Origin: Cytophagales bacterium
GTDB taxonomy: Bacteria > Bacteroidota > Bacteroidia > Cytophagales > Cyclobacteriaceae
Reading direction: 5' to 3'
NCBI GenBank assembly: GCA_017303805.1
Contig: JAFLBQ010000002.1
Coordinates: 372,001-436,000 of the forward strand
Length of the DNA stretch: 64,000 nucleotides
A program made the position numbers and the translations under genes. Under the pieces are notes generated by a model. It searched no databases. It was not told where the DNA came from and saw nothing but the letters and a program-made list of their open reading frames with translations. This document shows, one piece after another, positions 44,442 to 53,629 of the stretch (position 1 is its first letter; the number at the start of each line of letters is the position of its first letter).

Positions 44442-45776
44442 GTGAGATACTTTTTGTGGGTACGTGTACCATGCGTTTTTGTGGGGTGTTTATTTTTTGC
44501 CGCGAGTGCCCGGGCCCAAACCGCCTATGAAAAAGGTTATTTCATAGATAAGTACAATCAACGCACGGAGTGCTACATTAAAGCCGAAGCCTGGAAAGCC
44601 GATAGCCGGTTTTCGTACCTGCTGGATTTAAAAAATCAACCACTGACCAAGCCATTAAGTGAAGTTAAGGAGATTGGGGTTGCGGGGGTATTTAAAATCA
44701 GGCACACGAAAGTATTAATTGATATGTCGGGCGATGAGAGCCCGTTGATAAGCTATACCTCCGAGCCGGAGTGGCACACCGAAGAACTTTTTTTATGGAC
44801 GCTGGTGGATGGGCACCTGTCGTTGTACGCGTTTGAGACCAATGGCCTGAAGCGATACTTCTTCAGCATCGGCAATGGCCCGATAGAGCAGTTGGTTTAT
44901 AAAAAGTATCACACTACTAGCGGTATATCACTTAATGAAACGTATAAGCAAACCTTATTCGACACAGTTAATTGCGGAAGTTACCCGCGTACCTATTTTG
45001 AAAACCTGCCTTACCAAGAGCAAGCCTTGGTTAAACATTTTCTGGCAGAAAATACGTGCAGGGGTTCGGCTGCTCAGGCCTATCTCATAGAGCCACAAAA
45101 CAACGCACTCACATTGCCCTCAACACGTCAATTAGATGAACGAGAAAAGCCTAAGCCTGCTGTGGTGGAGGTGAAAGAACCGGCTGAGCCCCGGAAAGTG
45201 CCCGTATTTACAGGGCCGCGGATTCGCTATGTGGGGGTAGAGGTAAATCCGTTGCTTCGGCAGATTATTAATTTGAATCCTAACAGCACGCCCACGAATA
45301 ATCCTTTTGGCCTACACTACGAATCTAACAGCACCAAGACCGGGCGGGGTTGGGCAACTGGATTAACCTTTACGCGCACACGTTTTAAAGACGATTCCAA
45401 CGGAACACTGCGTGAAACAGTTGAACGCGACATTGCATTTAGAATCGGCTACGACCGGAAGCATCAAATGGGCAAGCGCTGGATTGTTGCGCACGGCTAC
45501 GATCTTGTTTTTGGAGGCGCAAAATCACGCACCGAAGCGGATCAATTCGGAGTAACAGTTCTTACCGAAACAAAAACCAACTACTGGGGTATTGGTCCGC
45601 GAGCCGGACTCATGTTTCTGTTGAGCGAGTATATTACTCTTGGTACCGAAACAACCTACTACCTGCGGTTTATTACAGATAAAACCAGGCTTACCGGGCT
45701 GCCCGATGCGAAACAAACCACCTCAGAATTTAAGCTTACCGTACCGGTGGTTTTAATTCTTTCGATACGATTTTAG
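44442..45776 (+). CDS. Probable outer-membrane beta-barrel protein of unknown function
   Basis: 444 residues using GTG 44442, which opens a signal peptide (FFAASARAQ). The first half (about 25-245) is a soluble beta-rich domain, YFIDKYNQRTECYIKAEA and KEIGVAGVFKIRHTKVLI. The second half (about 260-444) contains alternating amphipathic strands with aromatic girdles: GWATGLTFTRTRF, YWGIGPRAGLMFLLSEYITL and the last FKLTVPVVLILSIRF, which looks like an 8-stranded barrel. A Lys/Pro-rich linker (EREKPKPAVVEVKEPAEPRK region) separates them. No family recognised; six bases after the peroxidase gene, so co-transcribed. Confidence 0.7.
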   Translation: MRYFLWVRVPCVFVGCLFFAASARAQTAYEKGYFIDKYNQRTECYIKAEAWKADSRFSYLLDLKNQPLTKPLSEVKEIGVAGVFKIRHTKVLIDMSGDESPLISYTSEPEWHTEELFLWTLVDGHLSLYAFETNGLKRYFFSIGNGPIEQLVYKKYHTTSGISLNETYKQTLFDTVNCGSYPRTYFENLPYQEQALVKHFLAENTCRGSAAQAYLIEPQNNALTLPSTRQLDEREKPKPAVVEVKEPAEPRKVPVFTGPRIRYVGVEVNPLLRQIINLNPNSTPTNNPFGLHYESNSTKTGRGWATGLTFTRTRFKDDSNGTLRETVERDIAFRIGYDRKHQMGKRWIVAHGYDLVFGGAKSRTEADQFGVTVLTETKTNYWGIGPRAGLMFLLSEYITLGTETTYYLRFITDKTRLTGLPDAKQTTSEFKLTVPVVLILSIRF

Positions 45777-45777
45777 A

Positions 45778-46506
45778 TTACCGGCAATTTTCTTTGCGGG
45801 CTTGTGCGGCACCTTCTACACCCAGTTGCTCAGCTTTTTGCAGATTAAGACACGCCTCGGATTTTTTTCCCAATTGAAGTTGGCACTCGGCCACATGCAG
45901 GTAATAGCCAACCGGAATGCGATCGCCCAGTTTTTCGCGCGAGGCATTAAAGTTATCCAATGCCAATTGGCTTTGCTGGGTTTTCTTATAGCAGTAGGCG
46001 AGTTCGTACAGCGGGTCGCCACTTGTTGGGTTTAATTCAGCAGCTAGTTTCATCTGCTCAATGGCTTTGGTATATTCTTCAAAATCAATCAACATGTAGC
46101 CGTATTCGTAATGTGCCTGGTAGTCGGTTGGATGTTCCTGCACCGCAATCTGGTATTCCTTAAGAGCTTCGCGCAAGTTGCCAATTCGCTTTAGCGCATA
46201 AGCGCGCTCCATGCGGGCGCGCAAATGGGTGGGGCTGAAGTAGAGCATGTAACTAAAATCGGCAATGGCTTCGTGGTACTGTCCCAGGTCAATGCGCACA
46301 TAGCCTCGTTGATGCCAGTAATCGAAACTCCATGGAAAAACGGCTATTGCGTCAGTAAACTTTTGAATTGCTTCAGCATATTTTTTCTGGCCTTTAAAAG
46401 CAAGGCCTTCGTTGAATAGCTTTTCTGCTTCGGCCGGGGCCTGGGTTTGTGCGTAGAGGTTGGTGCAACTGATCAGGAAAAAAAGCGATAACAGGTGATT
46501 CTTCAT
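45778..46506 (-). CDS. Exported TPR protein
   Basis: 242 residues from ATG 46506 (MKNHLLSLFFLISCTNLYAQ), a signal peptide; the frame extends upstream to 46659 but that part is not protein-like. About five tetratricopeptide repeats fill the mature chain: EKLFNEGLAFKGQKKYAEAI, DYWHQRGYVRIDLGQYHEAI, LRARMERAYALKRIGNLREA, QAHYEYGYMLIDFEEYTKAI and DPLYELAYCYKKTQQSQLAL. Periplasmic TPR proteins serve as scaffolds, often in envelope assembly or gliding. Partner unknown. It is convergent with the barrel protein gene (ends two bases away). Confidence 0.85.
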   Translation of the reverse strand: MKNHLLSLFFLISCTNLYAQTQAPAEAEKLFNEGLAFKGQKKYAEAIQKFTDAIAVFPWSFDYWHQRGYVRIDLGQYHEAIADFSYMLYFSPTHLRARMERAYALKRIGNLREALKEYQIAVQEHPTDYQAHYEYGYMLIDFEEYTKAIEQMKLAAELNPTSGDPLYELAYCYKKTQQSQLALDNFNASREKLGDRIPVGYYLHVAECQLQLGKKSEACLNLQKAEQLGVEGAAQARKENCR

Positions 46507-46729
46507 AAAGTAGAATTTTAGGTTAGCCAAAGTTCGATGAGGGATCATTCTGTTGAAATACCCAGTGGCACGGATATTCGAACCCGGGGTAGCCCTTGCA
46601 CTTCTGTTATCCCACTCATCCAAAATTTTTAACCCTTCACGCTTGATTAAAGCCTCCACACCCCTGCTTTGTACTTATGCGGTATTTCAACAGAGTTATT
46701 CCAACGTAATTTCATTTAACCCATTAATT

Positions 46730-48145
46730 ATGAAAACCTGGAAAAACGTAATGTCTGGCTTTTTGAGTTTTGCAGCAATTGCACTGATTGTTGTTTCAAT
46801 CAGCAGTTGTAGTGGCGATGAAGACGCCCCTGGCCCTACACAAAGTATTGTTGCTTTGGCACAGGGGCAAAGTAATCTGTCTTCGCTGGTAACAGCATTA
46901 ACCAAATACCCTGATCTGGTGAGTACTTTAAGCGGCACAGGAAACTTTACTGTTTTTGCACCCACCAACGATGCATTTGCCGCCCTTCTAAGTACGGTAG
47001 GTCAAACCAGCATTGACGATGTGCCTGAAGATGTGTTAAAATCGTTGTTGCAGTACCATGTTATCACTTCCGGGGCGGTTCTTTCCACTCAATTAACTGC
47101 TGGAAATGTAGCTACTGCTAATGGTGAAAACATTGCAGTAACCACAACAGGGGGCATCCGGTTGAATGGTAGCGCTCAAGTTGTAACGGCCGATGTACTT
47201 GCAACAAACGGTGTGGTACACATTGTTGATCAAGTATTGGTTCCACAATCCATTGGTCGATTTGTAAACACCATTGTTGAACCGGCATATTTCAATAAAA
47301 ATTTCACCACGTTAATTGCTGCTGTCAAAGCGGCAAGTCCTTCAATTCTGGAAACGCTTTTAAGCAGCACTAAGAAAACACTTTTTGCCCCAACTAATGA
47401 TGCGTTTACGGCTGCTGGTATAACCACCTTACCAAACCAAGCTACATTAAATGCGGTTTTAGCGTATCATGTAATTGAAGGCGAGGTTCGTGCGGCACAG
47501 CTCCCAACCAATACGGCTCCCGCCAATTCTGAAATCACCACACTGGGTGGTAAGTTTTATTTGAGCAACCGCGGTGCAAATGGGGTCTTTATTAACGGCA
47601 CCACACGAGTAACAACAACTGATATTATTGCAGATAATGGGGTGGTTCATGTTATTAATCGCACACTCTTACCTCCGTCACAAACTGTGGCAGCTATTGC
47701 AACTTCACTTTCACAAGCTACACAACCGCAATTTACACAATTGGTGGCTGCGCTTAATCGTGTTCCTTCATTGCTGGAGGCTGCATCAGCTTCAGGTTCC
47801 AACCTAACGGTTTTTGCACCAACCGATGCCGCCTTCCAGGCTCTGTACACCGCCCTGGGTGTATCAGGAATCAACGATATCAACCTTAATACTTTGACTG
47901 CTGTTCTTCAGCATCACATTGTATCGGCTCCAACTACTGCTACCGGCAGGGTGTTTTCAACCGATCTGGTAAATGGTGCGGTACCAACGCTAAACGGAAA
48001 TATAACCATAAGCGCTACGAATGGTACAGTTACCTCCAGCGGGGGCACCGTTGCCCAGTTAAGCGGTACGGCATCATTACTAAATGTGTTGGGTACCAAT
48101 GGCGTTATCCATACCATTAATGCTGTGTTAGTGCCTGGTAGTTAA
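46730..48145 (+). CDS. Fasciclin-domain surface lipoprotein (three FAS1 repeats)
   Basis: 471 residues from ATG 46730, chosen because it begins the lipoprotein signal (VVSISSC, lipid Cys27); the frame is open from 46553 but without a reasonable start. Three FAS1 domains: about 40-178 (NLSSLVTALTKYPDLVSTLS, FTVFAPTNDAFAALLS), about 185-325 (FTTLIAAVKAASPSILETLL, KTLFAPTNDAFTAAG) and about 330-470 (FTQLVAALNRVPSLLEAASA, LTVFAPTDAAFQALYT). Each ends with the family VLATNGVVHIVDQVLVP-type strand. FAS1 proteins mediate adhesion at the cell surface. A terminator follows. Confidence 0.93.
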   Translation: MKTWKNVMSGFLSFAAIALIVVSISSCSGDEDAPGPTQSIVALAQGQSNLSSLVTALTKYPDLVSTLSGTGNFTVFAPTNDAFAALLSTVGQTSIDDVPEDVLKSLLQYHVITSGAVLSTQLTAGNVATANGENIAVTTTGGIRLNGSAQVVTADVLATNGVVHIVDQVLVPQSIGRFVNTIVEPAYFNKNFTTLIAAVKAASPSILETLLSSTKKTLFAPTNDAFTAAGITTLPNQATLNAVLAYHVIEGEVRAAQLPTNTAPANSEITTLGGKFYLSNRGANGVFINGTTRVTTTDIIADNGVVHVINRTLLPPSQTVAAIATSLSQATQPQFTQLVAALNRVPSLLEAASASGSNLTVFAPTDAAFQALYTALGVSGINDINLNTLTAVLQHHIVSAPTTATGRVFSTDLVNGAVPTLNGNITISATNGTVTSSGGTVAQLSGTASLLNVLGTNGVIHTINAVLVPGS

Positions 48146-48162
48146 ATCTAAAATATTTGAAC

Positions 48163-48198
48163 AAAGGTGCCCGGTTAATTGTCCGGGCTCCTTTATTT
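48163..48198 (+). terminator. Terminator after the fasciclin gene
   Basis: Stem of eleven pairs with one mismatch (48163-48174 with 48183-48194), 8-base loop and T-rich tail, 17 bases after the stop. The following kinase gene therefore probably has its own promoter. Confidence 0.8.
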
Positions 48199-48234
48199 AA
48201 ACCTTGGGTTAATTTTCTTGTTATACACCAAGTT

Positions 48235-49290
48235 ATGTTCAGCGTAAGACAGCGGCACCTTTTTATTTTTTTACTGGGTGGTTACTCGTATGTAAACATT
48301 TTGCTAACCACGGGCCATTCATTTCTCGGGTTAAATTTACCCGAGCCACTGTTTATCACTTCGGTATTGGCCTTGGTAATTTTGGTTTGGGAGGCCAACC
48401 GATTGTTGCAGCATAACCTTGGGCGAATTCGGGTTTTCCTCCGAAGTAAGCTTCACCCGCTCATCATTCATTTTGCATTTAGTCTTATTGTTGTTGCTGC
48501 GGTCTCCAGCATAATTTCTATTGGGCTTGCTTATTTGTATCAGCTTGAAAAAGAATCTTTCTGGCTGGCGCTTAAATTATCGCTGGGTTTCAGTTTTCGA
48601 ATAAACCTGTTCCTGCATTGCATTAATGCCATTGTCTTTTATATGAATAAATACAAAAGGGTGCAGGTAGAAGCGGAGCAATTAAAGAAGCAAAGTATTG
48701 AGGCTCGTTTTGATGCCTTGCGCAACCAGATCAATCCGCACTTCCTCTTCAATTCATTAAATGTTCTTTCATCTCTTGTATATCGCGATCCGGATACCTC
48801 CGCACGGTTTATTGAACAACTCTCAAATGTGTATCGGTACTTACTGTATAACCAAGATCAAAAATTAATTCCCTTGCGGGAAGAGTTGGAGTTTATCAAC
48901 TCTTACTATTACCTGTTAAAAATGCGGTTTCAGGAGAACATCAACATAGCACACGAAATTCCGGAGGCTAAGAAGGATTATTACATCGCTCCGGCAACGC
49001 TTCAACTTTTGATTGAAAATGCGATCAAGCACAATGTAGTATCAAGGAAAAATCCATTGGAAATAAAAATATATATCGAAAACGGGAAACCGGAAGTTAA
49101 TAAGATAGTGGTTGAGAACAACCTGCAGCCGAAGCCCGTTCAGGAAGCTTCCTCAAAATTAGGGCTGAAAAATATTAAATCGAGATATTCTTTTTTGGCT
49201 GGCCGAGAAGCCGTTGAGATAATTGCTGCACCCAACTTTATTGTAAAAGTGCCATTAATTAAACTGTCGTACGAAACGGAGAATGGATGA
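48235..49290 (+). CDS. LytS/YehU-type sensor histidine kinase
   Basis: 351 residues from ATG 48235 (MFSVRQRHLFIFLLGGYSY); the frame opens further upstream at 48157 but that lies in the terminator. Four hydrophobic helices at about 8-150 form the membrane sensor, followed by a short coiled linker and the His_kinase domain: NQINPHFLFNSLNVLSSLVY carries the phospho-acceptor His. The ATPase region is LLIENAIKHNVVS (N box) and SKLGLKNIKSRYSFL (G box). It senses an envelope or membrane signal and phosphorylates the LytTR regulator encoded next, whose start overlaps its end by four bases. Confidence 0.92.
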   Translation: MFSVRQRHLFIFLLGGYSYVNILLTTGHSFLGLNLPEPLFITSVLALVILVWEANRLLQHNLGRIRVFLRSKLHPLIIHFAFSLIVVAAVSSIISIGLAYLYQLEKESFWLALKLSLGFSFRINLFLHCINAIVFYMNKYKRVQVEAEQLKKQSIEARFDALRNQINPHFLFNSLNVLSSLVYRDPDTSARFIEQLSNVYRYLLYNQDQKLIPLREELEFINSYYYLLKMRFQENINIAHEIPEAKKDYYIAPATLQLLIENAIKHNVVSRKNPLEIKIYIENGKPEVNKIVVENNLQPKPVQEASSKLGLKNIKSRYSFLAGREAVEIIAAPNFIVKVPLIKLSYETENG

Positions 49291-50042
49291 AGGTTTTAAT
49301 AGTTGAAGACGAGAAGTTAGCGGCCGAACGCCTTGAAGAGATGATTAAAAAGTACGACAAGGAAATTACCATAGCCGGCCCGTTAGATACTGTGCGGGAA
49401 ACATCGCAATACCTGGCCTGCCATAACGATGTTGACGTTCTCTTTTTGGACATCCAGTTGGCAGATGGAAAGAGTTTTGAGCTGTTTGATCAGAATCCTT
49501 ATTTCAAACCGGTGATTTTTACAACAGCCTACGATCATTATTCAATTAGCGCTTTTAAATACAACAGTATAGACTATCTGCTAAAACCAGTACGATTTGA
49601 AGAACTGGCTATCGCTTTAAATAAGTTCAAGAAGCTAAACCCAGCGGATAACACGGGTGGATTAACCAAAGAGGTGGTGCGAATGCTGTTACAATCAAAC
49701 ACCTACAAAAAGCGTTTTTTGGTAAAGCAGGGCACTCGAATTCAATATATTCCTGTGGCAGAAATTGCCTACTTGTATGCAGCGGGTAAAATTTCTTACC
49801 TGGTTTCCAAAGAACAAAAACAATATGTAATTGATCATACACTTGAAGAACTCGAATCAGAACTGCTTGATCCGGGTTTCTTTTTCAGGATAAGTCGTAA
49901 GGCCATTATTCAGATTGATGCAATTCAGGAAGTGCGCACAAAAAATAACAGATTAGAAATTAACCTTTTCGGGGCTTCAGATTTCCCATTGATTGTTAGC
50001 CGCGATAGACAGAAGGCTTTTAAAGATTGGTTGAATCATTAA
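49287..50042 (+). CDS. LytTR-family response regulator
   Basis: 251 residues. Receiver domain (1-120) with Asp55 as the phosphorylation site in VLFLDIQLADG, the acidic pair in LIVEDEKLAA and Lys in DYLLKPVRFEEL. The LytTR DNA-binding domain (about 145-250) shows RFLVKQGTRIQYIPVAEIAY and FFRISRKAIIQIDAIQEVR. LytTR proteins bind direct repeats upstream of target genes and are often activators of envelope or cell-adhesion genes. It overlaps the kinase gene (ATGA) and is followed by a small membrane protein after 26 bases. Confidence 0.95.
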   Translation: MKVLIVEDEKLAAERLEEMIKKYDKEITIAGPLDTVRETSQYLACHNDVDVLFLDIQLADGKSFELFDQNPYFKPVIFTTAYDHYSISAFKYNSIDYLLKPVRFEELAIALNKFKKLNPADNTGGLTKEVVRMLLQSNTYKKRFLVKQGTRIQYIPVAEIAYLYAAGKISYLVSKEQKQYVIDHTLEELESELLDPGFFFRISRKAIIQIDAIQEVRTKNNRLEINLFGASDFPLIVSRDRQKAFKDWLNH

Positions 50043-50068
50043 ACACTTTTGCTATTACATAGTTATTC

Positions 50069-50449
50069 ATGCATAAAATTCTTAGAATGAGATCTCGCTT
50101 TCTCTACATCGTGTGTGGTTTGGTTTTGATTGGAGTTTCCGTTAAGGCTCAATCCATTATTCCAGAGGACTCGCTGCGGCAGCAACTACTTCTTTTGCAG
50201 ACAGACATGGATCGGGTTAAAGTAAACCTGGGTCTGGCGCAGGCAAAGTTTCAAAGAGGAATTGCCTTAGCCACCATTGGCTATTCGGTTACCATTGCCG
50301 GTGGTTTAATGTTGGGACGCAGTAATGATAAACTGGGGCAAGGGCTATTGATTGCCGGTGGTGTAACGGGTATAGCCGGAACATTTTTACTGGTCGATTC
50401 CTTTAAATATTTAGGGCGAGCTTCGGGTAACCCTAAACGCAAGCGATAG
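50069..50449 (+). CDS. Small exported or membrane protein, unknown
   Basis: 126 residues. N-terminal hydrophobic stretch (YIVCGLVLIGVSVKAQ) resembles a signal peptide. The mature part begins with a coiled helix (DSLRQQLLLLQTDMDRVKVN), then two hydrophobic segments (ALATIGYSVTIAGGLMLG and LLIAGGVTGIAGTFLLVDSF) separated by SNDKLGQG. The chain ends with a basic tail (NPKRKR). No family recognised. Same strand as, and close to, the LytS/LytTR pair, so it may be its target or accessory protein. Confidence 0.6.
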   Translation: MHKILRMRSRFLYIVCGLVLIGVSVKAQSIIPEDSLRQQLLLLQTDMDRVKVNLGLAQAKFQRGIALATIGYSVTIAGGLMLGRSNDKLGQGLLIAGGVTGIAGTFLLVDSFKYLGRASGNPKRKR

Positions 50450-50453
50450 AGAT

Positions 50454-53132
50454 TCACTCACTCCTTAAACTCTTCACCGGGTCACTACTCGCAGCGCGAA
50501 ACGATTGGAAACTCATAGTAAGCCAGGCAACCATAAAAGCTCCGACTCCAGCAAATAAGAACAAACCTACTCCTATTTCAGTTTTGTACGTGTAATCTTT
50601 CAGCCACCAGTTTATACCATACCAGGCAAGTGGAGACGCCAACACAAACGCGATGGCAATCAGTTTGCCAAACTCCTTTGAAAGCAATAATACAATGCTA
50701 CTAACACTTGCTCCCAATACTTTTCGGATACCAATCTCTTTGGTACGCTGCTCTGCAGTAAATGCGGTGAGTGCAAACAAACCCAAACAGGCAATTACAA
50801 TCGCTAAGCCGGAGAATATTCCGATTATTTTACCCAGACGTGTTTCACTGGCATACATGCTGTTAAAACGCTCATCCAAAAAGAAATAGGAGAATGGCTG
50901 GCCAGGCGCAAGCTCTTTCCACTTTGCTTCTACAGTTTCAATAACTTCTTTCGCATTTTGAGATTTAAATCGGAACGAGATTGAACCATTAGGCGCATCG
51001 CTTAAATAAAGAATAACGGGGGCAACATTTTGCTTTAGCGATTCGAAGTGAAAATTCTCTACTACACCTATAAGATTTAGTGTTTCAAGATTATTGCGAT
51101 CGGGCTCACCCCCTAATCCATTGCCAAAGGTGGCTATGCGACTGCCAATAATCTCGCCCTTAAAACCAAAGGCCTTAAGTGCGGCCTCGTTCATAATAAC
51201 GGCCGAAGAATCGGAAGGAAATTCAAGTGAAAAATCGCGACCATTAATTATCTGCATGCCCATGGTTTTGATGTAGTCATAATCCACACGCCAGCATTGT
51301 ACGCTCACCAGGTTTTCTTGAACGGCAGGATCGCGGCCCTCAACCCACCACGGGTTATCGCTGCGCCAACTTCCGCTTACGGGCAGATATCCCGTCATCG
51401 TAGATGATTCCATTTTGCCATTACGCATCACCTCATCGCGAAAGGCAGTTCGGTTATTGCCCAGGGCATAGGCATCCTCCAACACAATTACCTGATCTTT
51501 GTTAAAGCCAAGTTTTTTATTTTGAATGTAGTTGAGCTGTCGATAAACCGCGAGCGTACCAATAACAAGTAGAATCGAAACACTAAACTGGAATACAACC
51601 AAGGCGCTTCTGATAAATCCACTCTTCATGCCTAAGGCAACGTTTCCTTTTAACACACTTGCCGGTTTAAAGGCCGAGAGAAAGAAGGAAGGATACAGGC
51701 CAGCCAGAATACCAACCAACAGAAAGGTTCCAAGAACAATGAGATAAAAGATTGGCTCACCAAAAGGAATTACCAATTGGCGCGAAGATAGATTGTTAAA
51801 TAACGGCAGTATCAGATAGGCTATGCCAATAGCCAGAGCCATTGAAACAGCGCTGAGCAGAACGGACTCAGCAAGAAACTGACGTACCAGGTGCGAGCGG
51901 AACGAACCCATTACTTTGCGGATGCCAACCTCCTTTGCCCGATTAGCCGACCGGGCAGTAGATAAGTTCATGAAGTTGATGCATGCAATGATAAGAATGA
52001 ACAGCGCGATAGCAGAAAACAAATACACGTAGGCGATGTCGAAGTTTGGTTCGAACTCGCCCTGCAATGAACTTTTTGTGTGTACATCTAAAATGGGCTG
52101 TAAGCTGAAAACAAATTTCTCCATCGTGAAATCATTACCCAATACTTCTTTTAACTGCGGCATAGCGCGATCTGTAACCAGTTTACTCAGCTTGGTTTCT
52201 AACTGGGCTACATCAGTGCCTTCTCGCAAGAGTAAATACGTTTGAAAATTGTTGCTGTACCACACCGTTCTCCTGGCTTCATCCAGTCCTTCCATTGAAA
52301 TCAGGATATCAAAATGAAAGTGTGTGTTGGCGGGCATGTCTTCGTAAACAGCCGTAACCTTTGCATTAATTTGATTATCCAGAATAAGGGTTTTGCCCAA
52401 GGCTTCTTCGCTGGGAAAATACTTATCGGCAATTTTTTTGCTTATGGCAATTGAGTTGGGCTCAGCCAATGCGGTAGTGGAATTGCCCGCAATAACAGGT
52501 ATTGAAAACACCTTGAAGAAATCTTTGTCGGCCCAGATTACGTGGTCTTCCTTTATGTTATCAACATCGCGCCTAACGAGGTACGAGCCTCGCTGGCGAA
52601 ACCGAATAGCCGCTTCTACTTCGGGAAATTCTTCAACTACTGTGCCTGCCATTACAGGGGGCGCATATACCATGTTGTAATGATTACCCCCAAATTTGAT
52701 TTCATTGTTAATACGATAAATTCTTTCGGCATGTTCAAAGTGCTTGTCGTAACTCATCTCATTTTTTACAAACAAAACAATGATAAAACAAATGGCCAAC
52801 CCAACAGAAAGCCCGGCCACATTTATAAAGGTATAGAAGCTATGCTTGCGCAGATTGCGGATAGCTACCGTAAAGTAATTCTTCAACATATCTTTTGGCT
52901 TTTTATGGTCTGATTGTATAGTCTGTTTTTGTGTTTCGCGCAGCCCGGCAGTATGCCCGAATCTTCTTAGTATTGTGTGATAGGCATCAATAAACCGCTT
53001 CTCTTTTTCCATCTCGGCCTCCACTGCCGAGCAGATGTGATCGATCAACTCATCCTGAATTCCCTCCGCCACAATGCCGCGGTAGTTCAGGTCTTTAATG
53101 ATGTAAGCAATATGATCTTCTGTTAGTTTCAT
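50454..53132 (-). CDS. MacB-like ABC transporter permease with N-terminal prefix domain
   Basis: 892 residues. The first ~90 residues (DHIAYIIKDLNYRGIVAEGI, DELIDHICSAVEAEMEKEKR) are the prefix domain common to Cytophagales permeases. Then come two MacB/FtsX repeats: helix at about 105-127, MacB-PCD periplasmic domain (EHAERIYRINNEIKFGGNHY), three helices at about 375-490 with RAKEVGIRKVMGSFRSHLVR, and a second PCD and FtsX set with TAFTAEQRTKEIGIRKVLGA. The EIGIRKVxG coupling-helix motif appears twice, as usual. No ATPase gene is next to it. Its PadR partner (53184-53516) is typical for this family, as they are commonly encoded together. Confidence 0.93.
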   Translation of the reverse strand: MKLTEDHIAYIIKDLNYRGIVAEGIQDELIDHICSAVEAEMEKEKRFIDAYHTILRRFGHTAGLRETQKQTIQSDHKKPKDMLKNYFTVAIRNLRKHSFYTFINVAGLSVGLAICFIIVLFVKNEMSYDKHFEHAERIYRINNEIKFGGNHYNMVYAPPVMAGTVVEEFPEVEAAIRFRQRGSYLVRRDVDNIKEDHVIWADKDFFKVFSIPVIAGNSTTALAEPNSIAISKKIADKYFPSEEALGKTLILDNQINAKVTAVYEDMPANTHFHFDILISMEGLDEARRTVWYSNNFQTYLLLREGTDVAQLETKLSKLVTDRAMPQLKEVLGNDFTMEKFVFSLQPILDVHTKSSLQGEFEPNFDIAYVYLFSAIALFILIIACINFMNLSTARSANRAKEVGIRKVMGSFRSHLVRQFLAESVLLSAVSMALAIGIAYLILPLFNNLSSRQLVIPFGEPIFYLIVLGTFLLVGILAGLYPSFFLSAFKPASVLKGNVALGMKSGFIRSALVVFQFSVSILLVIGTLAVYRQLNYIQNKKLGFNKDQVIVLEDAYALGNNRTAFRDEVMRNGKMESSTMTGYLPVSGSWRSDNPWWVEGRDPAVQENLVSVQCWRVDYDYIKTMGMQIINGRDFSLEFPSDSSAVIMNEAALKAFGFKGEIIGSRIATFGNGLGGEPDRNNLETLNLIGVVENFHFESLKQNVAPVILYLSDAPNGSISFRFKSQNAKEVIETVEAKWKELAPGQPFSYFFLDERFNSMYASETRLGKIIGIFSGLAIVIACLGLFALTAFTAEQRTKEIGIRKVLGASVSSIVLLLSKEFGKLIAIAFVLASPLAWYGINWWLKDYTYKTEIGVGLFLFAGVGAFMVAWLTMSFQSFRAASSDPVKSLRSE

Positions 53133-53183
53133 AATTAAGTTGCTGGCGACTTGCTAGCAGTGACAGGAAACCAGGAGCGAGTT

Positions 53184-53516
53184 TCATCCTAAGTTCACCT
53201 GCAACACATTGCCCATCGTTCTTATAAACTCCATAAATTCATTTACACGTTCTTTCACCAAACTACGGCCTTGCGGTGTTAGCGAATAGTACTTACGTAC
53301 CCGCTTGCCTATGTTCTCGGTTTCTGTTTTCAGCATCCCTTCAGCTTCCAGTTTATGAAGGGCAGGGTAAAGCGCGCCTTCTGTTAGCAGAATCCGGTCG
53401 TCCGAAAGTTCTTTTACCCGTTGCGTAATCTCATAGCCATACATTCGGCCATGATCTTTCAATACTTTTAGTACAATGGTTTGAAGGGTACCCTTCAGCA
53501 GTTCAGGCGAATGCAT
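53184..53516 (-). CDS. PadR-family transcriptional regulator
   Basis: 110 residues, the usual short PadR length. Winged-helix domain: LLKGTLQTIVLKVLKDHGRM, YGYEITQRVKELSDDRILLT, EGALYPALHKLEAEGMLKTE and KRVRKYYSLTPQGRSLVKER, all in the correct order; a short C-terminal dimerisation helix follows. PadR proteins repress their own gene and that of a neighbouring permease until an inducer binds. A perfect inverted repeat lies ten bases upstream of the start codon. The permease gene is directly downstream on the same strand (51 bases between). Confidence 0.95.
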   Translation of the reverse strand: MHSPELLKGTLQTIVLKVLKDHGRMYGYEITQRVKELSDDRILLTEGALYPALHKLEAEGMLKTETENIGKRVRKYYSLTPQGRSLVKERVNEFMEFIRTMGNVLQVNLG

Positions 53517-53525
53517 AAATCAACA

Positions 53526-53546
53526 ATACATAAGTGAATTATGTAT
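53526..53546 (-). promoter_or_regulatory. Candidate PadR operator
   Basis: ATACATAA (53526-53533), five-base spacer, TTATGTAT (53539-53546): a perfect inverted repeat with the A/T-rich ATAC..GTAT-like arms expected for a winged-helix dimer. It lies 10 bases upstream of the PadR start and would overlap the promoter, which fits autoregulation of the padR-permease operon. Confidence 0.6.
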
Positions 53547-53572
53547 ATAAGACGCTTTGTCGGTAAATCAGG

Positions 53573-53600
53573 TTGCATGTCGGGCCTTTTTTTATTTTTG
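53573..53600 (+). promoter_or_regulatory. Candidate Bacteroidota promoter for the HhH/coiled-coil gene
   Basis: TTG (53573-53575) and TATTTTTG (53593-53600) with 17 bases between them, the second matching TAnnTTTG exactly; the ATG at 53630 lies 29 bases further. It is divergent from the PadR gene. Confidence 0.5.
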
Positions 53601-53629
53601 TACCAATCTTTTCTTTATTCAATAGCTTG

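Noticed and set aside
46553-46690. tRNA-like sequence: TTCGAA in a GC-rich context (around 46577) resembling a T-arm.
   Set aside because: Neither strand gives a T stem of five pairs, and no acceptor, D or anticodon stem could be built around it. Probably chance or a decayed fragment.
46553-46729. N-terminal extension of the fasciclin protein.
   Set aside because: The lipoprotein signal starts at the ATG at 46730; the upstream part has no protein character.
50454-53516. PadR-permease pair as an antibiotic-resistance exporter.
   Set aside because: No ATPase gene is adjacent, and this family in Bacteroidota is mostly of unknown function; resistance cannot be claimed.
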